Notes: generated by a model not told the origin, from the sequence alone. 64,000 bases of DNA from Solibacteraceae bacterium (GCA_026984795.1 JALSRK010000045.1:1-64000), one strand, 5' to 3'; positions 1-17,257 are shown, counted from the stretch's first letter. A program made the numbers and translations.

Positions 1-108
1 GAGGTGGAGCTGATCACGCCGGTGGCGATGGACAAGGGGTTGCGGTTTGCGATCCGGGAAGGCGGCCGGACGGTGGGCGCCGGCACCGTCACCGAGATCA
101 TCGAGTAG
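1..108 (+). CDS. tuf: Elongation factor Tu, C-terminal end (partial)
   Basis: The window opens inside this gene; only the last 35 codons and the TAG stop are present. The visible tail contains [20 protein letters not shown] followed by [11 protein letters not shown], the highly conserved end of EF-Tu domain 3. EF-Tu delivers aminoacyl-tRNA to the ribosome as a GTP complex. It is followed by tRNA-Trp, secE and nusG, the usual order downstream of tuf in many bacteria. An rpmG (L33) gene, often found between tuf and secE, is absent here. Confidence 0.97.
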   Translation, partial: EVELITPVAMDKGLRFAIREGGRTVGAGTVTEIIE

Positions 109-192
109 CGGTGACGGCGCCACGGAGACCGCCTGTTGCGGCAGAGCCCTGTGCTTGCAGTACACTATAGAAGAAACAGCCCGCGATTGTGC

Positions 193-267
193 AGGGGCGT
201 AGGTTTAACGGTAGACCAGCGGTCTCCAAAACCGCGAGTGGGGGTTCGAATCCCTCCGCCCCTGCCA
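193..267 (+). tRNA. tRNA-Trp (CCA anticodon)
   Basis: Acceptor arms AGGGGCG (193-199) and CGCCCCT (257-263) pair over seven bases and are followed by G and an encoded CCA (265-267). The anticodon arm is GCGGT / CUCCAAA / ACCGC, giving anticodon CCA for tryptophan. The T arm contains GGTTCGAATCC. A tRNA-Trp between tuf and secE is a common arrangement. AT-rich sequence at about 158-175 just upstream may contain its promoter, but no clear -35/-10 pair is visible. Confidence 0.97.
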
Positions 268-325
268 GCGCCTCCTGTAGCCGATCGGTTTCTCCGGCGG
301 ATCAAGCAGAGCGACAGAGGGTTTC

Positions 326-559
326 ATGGGATCTGAGAGTGTTGCCCGGCAGATCACGCAGTGGCCTGCCCGGCTGAAGGCGTACATTGAGGAGTTGCGC
401 ACCGAAATGCGCCGCGTGACGTGGCCGACCTGGCCCCAGGTCCGGGCGACGACGCTGGTGGTGATCGCCACCGTTTTCGCGTTCGCCGCTTATTTCGCGC
501 TGGTGGATTTCGTCCTCGGCCGGGCGATCGGAAAAGTATTCGACACGTTCACCCGCTAG
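326..559 (+). CDS. secE: Preprotein translocase subunit SecE
   Basis: A 77-residue protein of the single-spanning bacterial SecE type. SecE clamps the two halves of the SecY channel in the inner membrane. The conserved amphipathic helix is visible as [18 protein letters not shown] (residues about 22-39), followed by one hydrophobic segment (about 41-68). It lies between tRNA-Trp and nusG, the standard position. The ATG follows 58 nt after the tRNA; no strong Shine-Dalgarno sequence is visible. Confidence 0.95.
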   Translation: MGSESVARQITQWPARLKAYIEELRTEMRRVTWPTWPQVRATTLVVIATVFAFAAYFALVDFVLGRAIGKVFDTFTR

Positions 560-612
560 TCGGGGGAGGGGATGGCGCACCGGGCGGCGCGCGATCCGGG
601 AGCCAGAGAGTC

Positions 613-1575
613 ATGGAAGATCAGGAAAAGCTGAATCCGGGCACCGCTTCGGAACGCGAGGGCGAGGCTGCCGAGCAGCCCGGCGCCGAAACGGAAGCGG
701 CGTCCCAATCACCGGAGGCGCCTGTCTCTGGGGAGGGGAGCCCCGGGGAGAGCCGCGCTCCGGAAGCCGGGGCTGAGGCGGGAACCCCGGCCGGTGAAGG
801 GGCCGAGGTAGCCGGCGAGGAAGCCGTCGCTCCGGAAGCGATGCCGGAGGGGCCAAGGGCCGATTCCGCCGAGGAAGCGGCCGTTCCAGTCGAGCCTGAC
901 GCCGAACATCCCGCCGGGACCGGTGAGGAGGCGGCGGCGCCGGAAGAAGGTGCGGAGGCTGCGCCGGAGGCCGCCGGAAAAAGCGAGGAGCCCACAGGGG
1001 AAGAGGCGGAGGAAGCGCCCGCCCCGGAGGTGGACGAGAATCCCAACATGAAGTGGTACATCGTCCACACCTACTCGGGCTTCGAGCAGAAGGTGGCCGA
1101 CTCACTGCGCAGCCGCGCCGAAGCCTTCGGGTTCGCTGACAAGATCGGGAAGATCCTGATACCGACCGAGGAAGTCGTCGAGATGCGGGGCGGCAAGAAA
1201 GTGACCAGCAAGCGGCTTTTGTACCCCGGCTACGTGCTGGTTCAGATGGAGATGAACGACGACCTCTGGCACCAGGTGAAGGCGACGCCGCGGGTGACCG
1301 GGTTCGTGGGTGGCGGCACGCGGCCGGTGCCGTTGAGCGCCGAGGAAGTCAATCAGATCCTTTACCGCCAGGCATCGTCCGCCGAGCGGCCGCGGCCGAA
1401 GCTGACCTACGAGAAGGGCGAAATGGTCCGCATCATCGACGGGCCGTTCACGAACTTCCAGGGCAAGGTGGAGGAGGTCAATAGCGAGCGGGACACCCTG
1501 CGGGTGCTGGTGACGATCTTCGGGCGCGCCACCCCGGTAGAGCTCGAGTTCCTCCAGGTGGAAAAGATTACGTAG
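613..1575 (+). CDS. nusG: Transcription elongation/termination factor NusG with long acidic N-terminal extension
   Basis: Starting at ATG 613 the protein has 320 residues. The canonical NusG core begins only at residue 146 ([23 protein letters not shown] 1048): an NGN domain (about 146-255), then a KOW domain with [19 protein letters not shown] near the end. The core is about 175 residues, the usual full length. The first 145 residues are almost entirely Glu, Ala, Pro and Gly with no predicted fold. The reading frame is open and codon use matches the neighbours. A start at 1048 cannot be excluded, but no good ribosome-binding site sits at the right distance there. NusG binds the RNA polymerase clamp and couples it to Rho or the ribosome. 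Confidence 0.93.
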   Translation: MEDQEKLNPGTASEREGEAAEQPGAETEAASQSPEAPVSGEGSPGESRAPEAGAEAGTPAGEGAEVAGEEAVAPEAMPEGPRADSAEEAAVPVEPDAEHPAGTGEEAAAPEEGAEAAPEAAGKSEEPTGEEAEEAPAPEVDENPNMKWYIVHTYSGFEQKVADSLRSRAEAFGFADKIGKILIPTEEVVEMRGGKKVTSKRLLYPGYVLVQMEMNDDLWHQVKATPRVTGFVGGGTRPVPLSAEEVNQILYRQASSAERPRPKLTYEKGEMVRIIDGPFTNFQGKVEEVNSERDTLRVLVTIFGRATPVELEFLQVEKIT

Positions 1576-1652
1576 CGGCGGCAGGGATTCCCGGGCCGGC
1601 CGTTGCCGGAATGGCCGGGTGGATCGCGCGCTGCTCTCAGTTCGAGGTTGAG

Positions 1653-2084
1653 ATGGCAAAGAAGGTTATCGGACAGGTGAAGCTTCAGATTCCCGCCGGC
1701 AAGGCGACGCCGGCTCCTCCGGTGGGGACGGCTCTCGGTCCGCAAGGCGTCAACATCATGGAGTTCTGCAAGGCGTTCAATGCCAAGACGTCGGGCAAGG
1801 ACCAGGAAGGGCTGATCATCCCGGTGGTGATCACCATCTATCAGGACCGCTCCTTCACCTTCATCACCAAGACGCCGCCGGTGCCGGTGCTGATCAAGCG
1901 GGCGTGCAATCTCGCCAAAGGGTCGCCTGAGCCGAACAAGAACAAGGTCGGCAAGATCACCCTGAAGCAGATCGAGGAGATCGCCAAGATCAAGATGCCG
2001 GACCTGAACTGCTTCACCGTGGAGGCGGCGGTGAAATGCGTGAAGGGCACTGCCGCGAGCATGGGCGTGGAGATCGAGGAGTGA
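1653..2084 (+). CDS. rplK: 50S ribosomal protein L11
   Basis: A 143-residue protein beginning [18 protein letters not shown], with the conserved [20 protein letters not shown] motif of L11. L11 forms the GTPase-associated centre of the large subunit together with L10 and L7/L12. An in-frame start exists 14 codons upstream (1611), but the MAKK start at 1653 matches the family and is preferred. It sits between nusG and rplA as in most bacteria. Confidence 0.97.
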   Translation: MAKKVIGQVKLQIPAGKATPAPPVGTALGPQGVNIMEFCKAFNAKTSGKDQEGLIIPVVITIYQDRSFTFITKTPPVPVLIKRACNLAKGSPEPNKNKVGKITLKQIEEIAKIKMPDLNCFTVEAAVKCVKGTAASMGVEIEE

Positions 2085-2098
2085 CCGCGGCTCCGGGG

Positions 2099-2116
2099 TT
2101 GGCACGGAATTTGCTA
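2099..2116 (+). promoter_or_regulatory. Perfect sigma-54-type -24/-12 element
   Basis: TTGGCACG followed by GAAT and TTGCTA. This matches the sigma-54 consensus TGGCACG-N4-TTGC(A/T), with the diagnostic GG and GC dinucleotides separated by exactly 10 nt (GG 2101-2102, GC 2113-2114). It lies between rplK and rplA, about 95 nt before the rplA ATG. Whether it is used is unknown; ribosomal protein genes are not normally sigma-54 dependent. Confidence 0.45.
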
Positions 2117-2211
2117 GGATAGGAAAGATTCCACTTCGCGGGGACGACCCGCTGGGAGGCCGAAGCCGGCGCTAGAGGCGCCGGCGGAAGCCGTTCGCAC
2201 CAGGAACAGTC

Positions 2212-2919
2212 ATGGCTCACAAGACGGGGAAGAAATACAGGGCTGCTGCGGCCCAGGTTGAGAAACGGCCTTATAGCCTGGAGGAGGCGGTCGCCCTGGT
2301 TCAGAAAATCAAGTTCGCCAATTTCGACGAGACGGTTGAGGTCCACATGCGCCTGGGGGTGAACCCGAAGCACGCAGACCAGATGGTCCGGGGCACGGTG
2401 GTGCTGCCCCACGGCCTGGGCAAGACCAAGCGGGTTCTGGTGATCACCTCCGGCGAGAAACTCCGGGAAGCGGAAGAAGCCGGGGCGGACTTCGTCGGCG
2501 GCGAGGACATGGTGACCAAGATCCAGAAAGAAGGCTGGCTCGACTTCGACGCCGTAGTCGCTTCGCCGGACATGATGCGTCTGGTAGGCCGCCTGGGCAG
2601 GATCCTCGGCCCCCGGGGCCTGATGCCGAATCCAAAGACGGGAACGGTGACCATGGAGGTGGCCCAGGCGGTGAAAGAGGTGAAAGCGGGCAAGGTGGAA
2701 TTCCGCGTGGACCGAACGGGCGCGATTCACGCCCCGGTGGGGAAGGTCAGCTTCCCGGCGGAGAAGCTGGTGGAGAACGCCAGCACGCTGATCCAGGCGA
2801 TCGTCCGCGCGAAACCGGCGGCGGCGAAGGGCCGGTATGTCCGGAGCGCCACGATCTGCTCCAGCATGGGGCCGGGCGTGCCCCTGGACACGGCTCCGAT
2901 GAACGTCCGGATGGCCTAG
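2212..2919 (+). CDS. rplA: 50S ribosomal protein L1
   Basis: A 235-residue protein (family about 230). Conserved stretches include [35 protein letters not shown] and the C-terminal GPGVPLDT. L1 forms the stalk at the E site that handles deacylated tRNA and often represses the L11-L1 mRNA. The 127-nt gap from rplK is longer than usual for this pair and contains the sigma-54-like element at 2099-2116. Confidence 0.97.
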   Translation: MAHKTGKKYRAAAAQVEKRPYSLEEAVALVQKIKFANFDETVEVHMRLGVNPKHADQMVRGTVVLPHGLGKTKRVLVITSGEKLREAEEAGADFVGGEDMVTKIQKEGWLDFDAVVASPDMMRLVGRLGRILGPRGLMPNPKTGTVTMEVAQAVKEVKAGKVEFRVDRTGAIHAPVGKVSFPAEKLVENASTLIQAIVRAKPAAAKGRYVRSATICSSMGPGVPLDTAPMNVRMA

Positions 2920-2971
2920 CAGGGGGCTGAGAGGTCCCCCTACCTCACCGGAGAGCAAGGGAAGATTTGCC

Positions 2972-3499
2972 ATGAAGACGAGAGAAGAAAAGAAGCGGGA
3001 GGTCGAGGCGCTCCACAAAGTCCTCGAGACGATGCCGAACGTCTTCGTGACCGGTTTCGAGAAGATCGCGGTCGAGGAGGATTTCCAGCTTCGCAAGGCC
3101 GTTCGCGAGGCGGGCGGAACCTATCGCGTGATCAAGAACCGTCTGGCGGCGAACGCGGCCAAGGGGACGCCGGTGGAGCAGGTGCTCACGGGCCTGGTGG
3201 GCATGACTTCGCTCGCCTACACCGACAAAGACCCGGTCGCCTTGGCCAAGGCGCTCAAGAACTACGCCAGAGAGCATCCCACGTTCACCTTCAAAGCCGG
3301 TGTGGTGGAAGGCCGGGTGGTGGAGGCGTCCGAGATCGACCAGTTGGCTGAGATGCCGTCACGGGACGAGATGTTCGCGCGGCTGCTGTTCCTGATCCAG
3401 GCTCCGGCGACGCATCTGGCCCGGGCGATCAGCGGCGTGGGACGGAACCTGGCCGTGGTCCTCGACCAGGCCTCGAAGGAAGGCAAGTTCGCTTCCTGA
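2972..3499 (+). CDS. rplJ: 50S ribosomal protein L10
   Basis: A 175-residue protein. It begins MKTREEKKREVEALHKVLE and contains GTYRVIKNRLAANAA, characteristic of L10. L10 anchors the L7/L12 dimers through its C-terminal helix and binds 23S rRNA with L11. The gap from rplA is only 52 nt, so there is no room for the long L10 autoregulatory leader seen in Escherichia coli; a small hairpin (GGGG/CCCC around 2924-2940) is all that is visible. It is followed by rplL. Confidence 0.95.
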   Translation: MKTREEKKREVEALHKVLETMPNVFVTGFEKIAVEEDFQLRKAVREAGGTYRVIKNRLAANAAKGTPVEQVLTGLVGMTSLAYTDKDPVALAKALKNYAREHPTFTFKAGVVEGRVVEASEIDQLAEMPSRDEMFARLLFLIQAPATHLARAISGVGRNLAVVLDQASKEGKFAS

Positions 3500-3558
3500 G
3501 GCTGGCCGGAGCCGGGCGAACACAAAGATTCTAAAGGGACTTAGGAGTACAGAGAAAG

Positions 3559-3939
3559 ATGGCGGACATCAACGCAATTGCTGAACAAATTCAGGGTTTG
3601 ACGCTGCTCGAAGCCAGCGAGCTGGTCAAGATTCTCGAGGAGAAGCTTGGCGTGTCGGCGGCCGCCGCGGCGGTGGCGGTCGCGGCGCCGGCGGCGGCCG
3701 GGGCGGCGGCGGAAGCGGCGGAAGAGAAGACGGAATTCGACGTCATCCTGTCGGCCGTCGGCCCGAAGAAGATCAACGTGATCAAGGCGGTCCGCGAGGT
3801 GACCAGCCTCGGGTTGAAAGAGGCCAAGGATCTGGTGGACAGCGCTCCGAAGGCGATCAAGGAAGGCGTCAGCAAGGAAGAGGCCGAAGAGATCAAGAAG
3901 AAGTTCGAGGAAGCAGGCGCAACGATCGAGATCAATTAG
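3559..3939 (+). CDS. rplL: 50S ribosomal protein L7/L12
   Basis: A 126-residue protein. The N-terminal dimerisation helix pair contains [19 protein letters not shown], followed by an Ala-rich hinge (about residues 34-55) and the C-terminal domain with [20 protein letters not shown]. This is the standard three-part layout of L7/L12, which recruits translational GTPases to the ribosome stalk. A run of 5-GGAG-type bases precedes the ATG at 3559. It is the last ribosomal gene before the rpoB leader. Confidence 0.97.
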   Translation: MADINAIAEQIQGLTLLEASELVKILEEKLGVSAAAAAVAVAAPAAAGAAAEAAEEKTEFDVILSAVGPKKINVIKAVREVTSLGLKEAKDLVDSAPKAIKEGVSKEEAEEIKKKFEEAGATIEIN

Positions 3940-4004
3940 GAGGCGTCGGCGGCGATTGGCGGTACGGCGTCCGGATAGTTGCCGGCGGAGGCGGGGATCG
4001 TCGT

Positions 4005-4033
4005 TTGACGCTGGGAACGGCGTTTGCTACACT
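4005..4033 (+). promoter_or_regulatory. Housekeeping promoter upstream of rpoB
   Basis: TTGACG (4005-4010), a 17-nt spacer and TACACT (4028-4033) form a near-consensus sigma-70-type promoter. It lies 66 nt after the rplL stop, so rpoBC can be transcribed independently of the ribosomal genes upstream. Predicted transcription start is near 4040, giving a 5' leader of about 400 nt. Confidence 0.7.
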
Positions 4034-4448
4034 GAAGCTGGAGCCGACTAGTGTCGGAACCGAGATTCGCGCTTGTGAACCTCTCTTCCTGCGTACTTTT
4101 TTGTGACCTGCTGGACTTTGCAGCCGGGGGAGAACTGCGCGCCCACATCCCACCTGATATCGGTCCCCCTTGCCGGTCCGTGCGTCCCCGTTCCGGGTTC
4201 CTCGTCGCCGGCCCGGAAGAGGGCGTTCCGGCCGGCGGCTCCGGCGCCGATTCTCTGCCGCTGCCGGCGGGAGCCTCACGGCGTTCCCCGGCGTGGCCGG
4301 AATGGAGTGAACCGGCTGGCGTGGCCGGATGCGGTACCGGCATGAGGAGGCTGCCGGGACCGCGTTCTCTCGAGGGCATCCACTATCGTGAGTTCCTTTC
4401 CGGGAGCAGGAACTAGGCCCGAGCCTCATTTGGTTCTAGGAGTGCATC
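4034..4448 (+). other. Long untranslated leader of rpoB
   Basis: About 415 nt between the rpoB promoter and the rpoB ATG. Two overlapping short open frames exist (4051-4416 and 4103-4345) but neither looks like a protein: both are rich in Pro, Ser, Arg and Gly, without a domain or a convincing ribosome-binding site. GC-rich inverted segments suggest RNA structure, such as an attenuator or processing site, but I recognise no known element. Confidence 0.45.
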
Positions 4449-8792
<4,344 letters not shown>

Positions 8793-8813
8793 GGAACCGG
8801 GAAGGAGGTCACC

Positions 8814-13058
<4,245 letters not shown>

Positions 13059-13065
13059 CGACCGA

Positions 13066-13107
13066 AAGGGCCCCCGGGGCGCACACCGCGTCCGGGGGCC
13101 TTCTTGT
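13066..13107 (+). terminator. Rho-independent terminator after rpoC
   Basis: A nine-base-pair GC stem, GGCCCCCGG (13069-13077) with CCGGGGGCC (13092-13100), is followed directly by TTCTTGT. It lies 10 nt after the rpoC stop and closes the superoperon. The next gene is on the opposite strand. Confidence 0.85.
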
Positions 13108-13152
13108 CTCGTGAACCCTGCCGGGAACGGTGTGGGCTTGTCTCTCTTGCGT

Positions 13153-13875
13153 TCAGGCGGCTTGGGCCACCGGCAGCGGCATCGTCACTTCAGCCAGCCG
13201 AAATACCACCAGCAGCCTGATGACCGGCCACGCCGGATCGAACTCGTGGCGCTTCACCGAGAGTTTCGGCGCCGCTGGAAACTGGTGGTGGTTGTTGTGC
13301 AGCCCTTCACCCGCCGTCAACAGGGCGATCGACTGGAGATTCGTGGCCTTGTTGTCGAAGTTCCGGTAGCCGACCATGTGGCAGATGCTGTTGATCGACG
13401 CGTTGAGCAACACGTACAGCAAGGCCTGTCCGACGAACAGCGCCGGTCCCCAGGCCCATCCGAAAAGTCCCAGGAATATCGCCAGGCCGCCCAGGATGCC
13501 CCAGCCCCCGATCCGCAACTTGTCGATCATGTCTTCCTCGTAGTCCCGCGTGAACCTGCGGATCGTAGCCGGGTTGTTCGCCTCCCGCCGGTAGTAGAAC
13601 GCGTTTCCGAACAAGACCTTCCACAACCCGTAAAGGTAAGGGCTGTGTGGGTCTCCGGGTTTGTCGGAATACGCATGGTGCTTGCGGTGAACCGCGATCC
13701 ACTCGCGGGGGATGATGCCCGTGAACAGCATCAGATGCAGGTGCATCAGATTCCCGATGACGGGGTGCAAGCGTAATCCTTTGTGGGTCAAGGAACGGTG
13801 CAAATAAATCGTCGTGAACAGGACCGACGCCTGAAGCACCAGGATCGTGATCAACAACATCCAACCGATACTCAT
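13153..13875 (-). CDS. Acyl-lipid/acyl-CoA delta-9-type fatty acid desaturase
   Basis: A 240-residue membrane protein with the three histidine boxes of the membrane desaturase family: HRSLTH near residue 26, HRKHH near residue 63 and HNNHH near residue 203. These bind the di-iron centre that introduces a cis double bond into a saturated acyl chain. Hydrophobic stretches near 4-22, 40-55 and 125-160 fit a four-helix membrane protein. Substrate (lipid-linked, CoA or ACP) cannot be decided from sequence. It stands alone, convergent with rpoC. Desaturation would adjust membrane fluidity. Confidence 0.88.
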   Translation of the reverse strand: MSIGWMLLITILVLQASVLFTTIYLHRSLTHKGLRLHPVIGNLMHLHLMLFTGIIPREWIAVHRKHHAYSDKPGDPHSPYLYGLWKVLFGNAFYYRREANNPATIRRFTRDYEEDMIDKLRIGGWGILGGLAIFLGLFGWAWGPALFVGQALLYVLLNASINSICHMVGYRNFDNKATNLQSIALLTAGEGLHNNHHQFPAAPKLSVKRHEFDPAWPVIRLLVVFRLAEVTMPLPVAQAA

Positions 13876-14120
13876 CTATACTCCAAGATTTCTTTCTGCG
13901 CGGCGCGCGCTCGGGATGCAAGCCATGCGCGAGGGATCAATGACAGCGTCCCTCTGAGTGTTCCGCTATTCTATCAGATTCACTCGCCGGCCCAGGCGAT
14001 GCACGCGATCGGCCGCTCAAGCGCGCTTGCCGGACCCCGGCGGACGGACTGCGATCCACGCCCCACGCTTTCCTGCGGCCGCGGGCGCCGTCCGGGTGTG
14101 GAGCGACTCTTTGGTCCGGG

Positions 14121-15716
14121 TCACTTCTTCATCGTCTTTCGGCGCGGTGCCCGCCGCCGGCGCTTGCCTGGAACGATCGGCTCATCGGCTGCCGCCCAGC
14201 GGCCCAGCCGATAGGAGCGCCGGTAACCGGCGGTGCGGTTCTCGATGGTCACCGTCACCGCCCCGGCGGCGTCGCAGGCGTAGCTCTCTTCGATTTCTTG
14301 TTGGGGGGCGCAGGCGCAGCGGCCGACCGGCACGCTGGTCAGATCGGGACGCGATTGGAGGGCCGGATCGAACGGGAAAAGAATGTCGTCCCACACCGTG
14401 ATATCGCCCCCGGGCTCTCCGTCCGGGTTCCGGTGGCTGCATTCCAGGTAGCGGAAATGACCGATGTTGTGGACGGGACGGTAGCGCCGGACCACACGCA
14501 AAGGAGGTTCTCCGGGACTCGGCAACCGGGCTCCCTTTTCGAACAACGGGTCGAATACGACTCGGCGGCCGGCCTCCGCCTCTCGCCAAACGCCGAAATA
14601 GCGGGTGAAGGCGTCTTCCAGCCGGTGCGCCGCCTCCTCGTCGGCCTGAATGGCCAGGCCGATGGCCGTCGAGGAGCGCGTATAACCGGAACGCTTCACC
14701 CGGCGTGCGTAGATCTCGCGGAGGGCCCGCGGCACGAGGGGCAGCTCGCTGCCGCCGCCGGTGACGTAGAGCAGGTCCGGCTGGCCCCCGTGGGCCGCTA
14801 CCAGATCCTTGACCGCATGGATTGTCTCTTCGACCAGCGGGCGACAGCGTTCATAGAACTCGGTCACCGGCACCGTGACCGGCTCCCAACCTTGCCGGAC
14901 GGACTCAAGATCGACGGTGATGCGCCGTGTGTTGGGATGGAGCGCCTCCTTGCGCTGGCGGCACTCCTCGTGGAGCCGGAACCACTCGGCCTGGGAAAGC
15001 GAATCGCGTTCCTCGGCTCCAACTCCCGCCGCCTCCAGGGCCAGTTCGGCCAGGATCTCGTCGAAGTCGTCGCCGCCGAGTGTCGGAATCCCTTCCGAAG
15101 CTACCACCGCCTGCCGTCTCTCTTCGGTCGAGACAAGGGAAGCGTCGAAGGTGCCGCCGCCGAGGTCGTACACCAGCAGGGTCGTGGAGCCGCGGGAAGG
15201 GAGCTTGCCGCGGCGGGCGTGGGTGAACTCTACCGCGGCCGCCGAGGGCTCGTTGAGGAGGCCCAGCACTTGGAAGCCGGCCCTCCGGACTGCTTCCACG
15301 GTGAGGAAGCGCTGGTTCGTATTGGCGTTGGCGGGCACCCCCAGCATCACCTCGAGGGGCTCGTTCGGCGGCACGGACAATGTCGAAGCTCCGATCAGAG
15401 CTTCCCGCAGCGATTCCATCAGGCCAGCCAGCAGGTCCAGCATCAGGAACCGGCGCAGACCCACTTCCACCTCGGTGAGCGGGCCGGCGTCTTGGAGGAA
15501 TCGTTTCAAGGAACGGATCACTGTCCAGCCCGGTTCCGCCTGGGCCTGCCACGCTTGCCAACCGTAGCGGATCCGGTCGCCGGAGACGGCCACCAGTGGC
15601 GGATACCAGTCCCACCAGGCCCCGTCCGGACGCTCGAAGCTGACCACGGGATAATTGCCCCGGTCGGCCGCCGCGGCGACGATGCGCGTCGTCCCGAAAT
15701 CGATTCCCAGTTTCAT
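14121..15716 (-). CDS. Hsp70/DnaK-like ATPase with atypical short C-terminus
   Basis: A 531-residue protein with the actin/Hsp70 nucleotide-binding fold: phosphate-1 GIDFGTTRIVAAA, phosphate-2 LVYDLGGGTFDASL, and the adenosine motif YVTGGGSELPLV. DnaK is about 640 residues; here the canonical substrate-binding domain and lid are missing. They are replaced after about residue 385 by roughly 145 residues with several Cys (CSH, CACAP, YACDA) and a very basic Arg/Lys tail. It is therefore a divergent Hsp70 family member, not DnaK. It lies upstream of the desaturase and downstream of an FKBP isomerase on the same strand. Role unknown; client remodelling is inference. Confidence 0.8.
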   Translation of the reverse strand: MKLGIDFGTTRIVAAAADRGNYPVVSFERPDGAWWDWYPPLVAVSGDRIRYGWQAWQAQAEPGWTVIRSLKRFLQDAGPLTEVEVGLRRFLMLDLLAGLMESLREALIGASTLSVPPNEPLEVMLGVPANANTNQRFLTVEAVRRAGFQVLGLLNEPSAAAVEFTHARRGKLPSRGSTTLLVYDLGGGTFDASLVSTEERRQAVVASEGIPTLGGDDFDEILAELALEAAGVGAEERDSLSQAEWFRLHEECRQRKEALHPNTRRITVDLESVRQGWEPVTVPVTEFYERCRPLVEETIHAVKDLVAAHGGQPDLLYVTGGGSELPLVPRALREIYARRVKRSGYTRSSTAIGLAIQADEEAAHRLEDAFTRYFGVWREAEAGRRVVFDPLFEKGARLPSPGEPPLRVVRRYRPVHNIGHFRYLECSHRNPDGEPGGDITVWDDILFPFDPALQSRPDLTSVPVGRCACAPQQEIEESYACDAAGAVTVTIENRTAGYRRSYRLGRWAAADEPIVPGKRRRRAPRRKTMKK

Positions 15717-15763
15717 GACATTCGGCTGATGCGGCTTCTCGGTAGGAGTTCGGTTCCGGCCTC

Positions 15764-16222
15764 TCAGGCCGGGATCAACTCCACGAGCTCCAATTCCATG
15801 ATGAGCCGCTTGCCGGCCAGCGGATGGTTGCCGTCCACGCGGATGCGGTCGCCCTCCACGGCCGTGACGAAGACGTCGGATTCGTGCCCGTCGGCGTGTT
15901 TCACCCGCAGCGAGACGCCGACTTGGACCTCCACGCCCTCCGGGATCAGCTCCCGGTCGATGGTCGCCGTCATCTCTTCGTGGTAGGGTCCGTACGCCTT
16001 TTCAGGCGGGATTTCCACGATCTTCTTTTCGCCGGGAGCCATGCCGATCACCGCCTCCTGCAATCCCGGAATGATCGACGTGGTTCCAATGACGAACTGT
16101 TTCGGTTGCTTGTTGCGCGTCGTGGCGAAGACTGATCCGTCGGCAAGGCGGCAGATGTAATGGACGCGGACGGTGTCGCCGGCTTTCGCCCTTCTTGCTC
16201 CGCCTGGGGATTCAGGCTTCAT
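15764..16222 (-). CDS. FKBP-type peptidyl-prolyl isomerase (SlyD-like)
   Basis: A 152-residue protein containing an FKBP domain of the SlyD type: GDTVRVHYICRLADGSVF at the start, then GTTSIIPGLQEAVIGM and GNHPLAGKRLIMELELVEL at the end, with an IF (insert-in-flap) chaperone domain between. SlyD proteins catalyse cis/trans prolyl isomerisation and act as folding helpers. The His-rich metal-binding tail of Escherichia coli SlyD is absent. No signal peptide, so probably cytoplasmic. It sits 47 nt upstream of the Hsp70-like gene on the same strand, suggesting a small chaperone operon. Confidence 0.88.
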   Translation of the reverse strand: MKPESPGGARRAKAGDTVRVHYICRLADGSVFATTRNKQPKQFVIGTTSIIPGLQEAVIGMAPGEKKIVEIPPEKAYGPYHEEMTATIDRELIPEGVEVQVGVSLRVKHADGHESDVFVTAVEGDRIRVDGNHPLAGKRLIMELELVELIPA

Positions 16223-16323
16223 GGAACTCCATCATGCCACGAGGTGGATCGGATATGCTAGGAGCTTGCCGAAAAACATCTCCGGCCCCCCTTTCCGGGG
16301 CCGGCTGCATCAGGGAGGTGTGC

Positions 16324-17229
16324 ATGAAGTCGAGACTGATGCTGCTCGTGATCACCGTGGCGACAGCGGCGCCGGCCGCGGCGCAGCTCGGGATGTGGTC
16401 GAAGCCGCAGCGGATCGAGTTCACCCGGGCCTGGAAGGGCGACCGCTTCCCTGACGGGCGTCCGAAGGTCCCCGACGAGATCATCGAGCGGCTGCGGAAT
16501 GTCACCGCCGAACAAGCCTGGGGCGTGCTCCGGCGCCACGGCTACGACTACCAGTTCGAAGGCGGCTGGCAGGTGATCAACCCGGGGCCGAAACGGCTGG
16601 TGGGCCGCGTCGTCACCGCCGTCTTCATGCCGAAGCGGCCCGACGTCCATAGCGTGATCGAGGAATACGGCAAGAAGGAAGGACGCGTGGGCCGGGGACA
16701 GAACTCCTGGGTGATCGACACCCTGGTGCAGGGCGACGTCCTGGTGGTCGACCTGTTCGGCAAGATCAAAGAGGGTACCTTCGCCGGCGACAACCTGGCC
16801 ACGTCGATCTTCACCAAGACCCACACCGGCTTGATCGTGGACGGCGCGGTGCGCGACGTCTCCGGCATCCGGGAGATCGAGGGGTTCCGCGCCTACGTCC
16901 GCGGCGTCCACCCCACGGCGTGGAAGGACGTCACGCTCATGGGCATCAACGTGCCCATCCGGATCGGCGAGGTGACCGTCATGCCCGGGGATATCGTCGT
17001 CAGCGACCCCGAGGGTCTCACCTTCATTCCTCCGCAGCTGGCCGAGGCGGTGGCCGACGCTGCCGAGCTGACCCGGGCCCGGGACGAATGGGGGCACCAG
17101 ATGCTCCGCGAAGGCCGGTACACGCCCGGGCAGGTGGACGGGCAGTGGAGCGACAAGATGATCGAGGAGTTCAACCGCTGGGCCGAGAAGAAGGGCTACA
17201 AGGTGCGGATGAAGAAACGGGGCCGGTGA
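16324..17229 (+). CDS. Secreted RraA/HMG-aldolase-family protein
   Basis: A 301-residue protein. ATG 16324 is chosen because GGGAGGTG lies just upstream and the start gives a clean signal peptide (MKSRLMLLVITVATAAPAAA, cleavage about residue 20). The C-terminal half matches the RraA / 4-hydroxy-4-methyl-2-oxoglutarate aldolase fold: FAGDNLATSIFTKTHTGLIV, DGAVRDVSGIREIEG with the Arg-Asp pair, and MPGDIVVSDPEGLTFIPP. Most family members are cytoplasmic, so an exported form is unusual. Substrate unknown. It is followed 43 nt later by a DUF1684 gene on the same strand. Confidence 0.8.
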   Translation: MKSRLMLLVITVATAAPAAAQLGMWSKPQRIEFTRAWKGDRFPDGRPKVPDEIIERLRNVTAEQAWGVLRRHGYDYQFEGGWQVINPGPKRLVGRVVTAVFMPKRPDVHSVIEEYGKKEGRVGRGQNSWVIDTLVQGDVLVVDLFGKIKEGTFAGDNLATSIFTKTHTGLIVDGAVRDVSGIREIEGFRAYVRGVHPTAWKDVTLMGINVPIRIGEVTVMPGDIVVSDPEGLTFIPPQLAEAVADAAELTRARDEWGHQMLREGRYTPGQVDGQWSDKMIEEFNRWAEKKGYKVRMKKRGR

Positions 17230-17257
17230 CGCGGTCCGTCCGGCTTCCACGGAAGCG

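Noticed and set aside
2920-2971. L10 autoregulatory leader upstream of rplJ
   Set aside because: Only 52 nt are available and the kink-turn-containing fold of known L10 leaders is not apparent.
4051-4416. Open frame in the rpoB leader
   Set aside because: No ribosome-binding site, no domain, Pro/Arg/Gly-rich translation, and it overlaps a second equally poor frame. Treated as untranslated leader.
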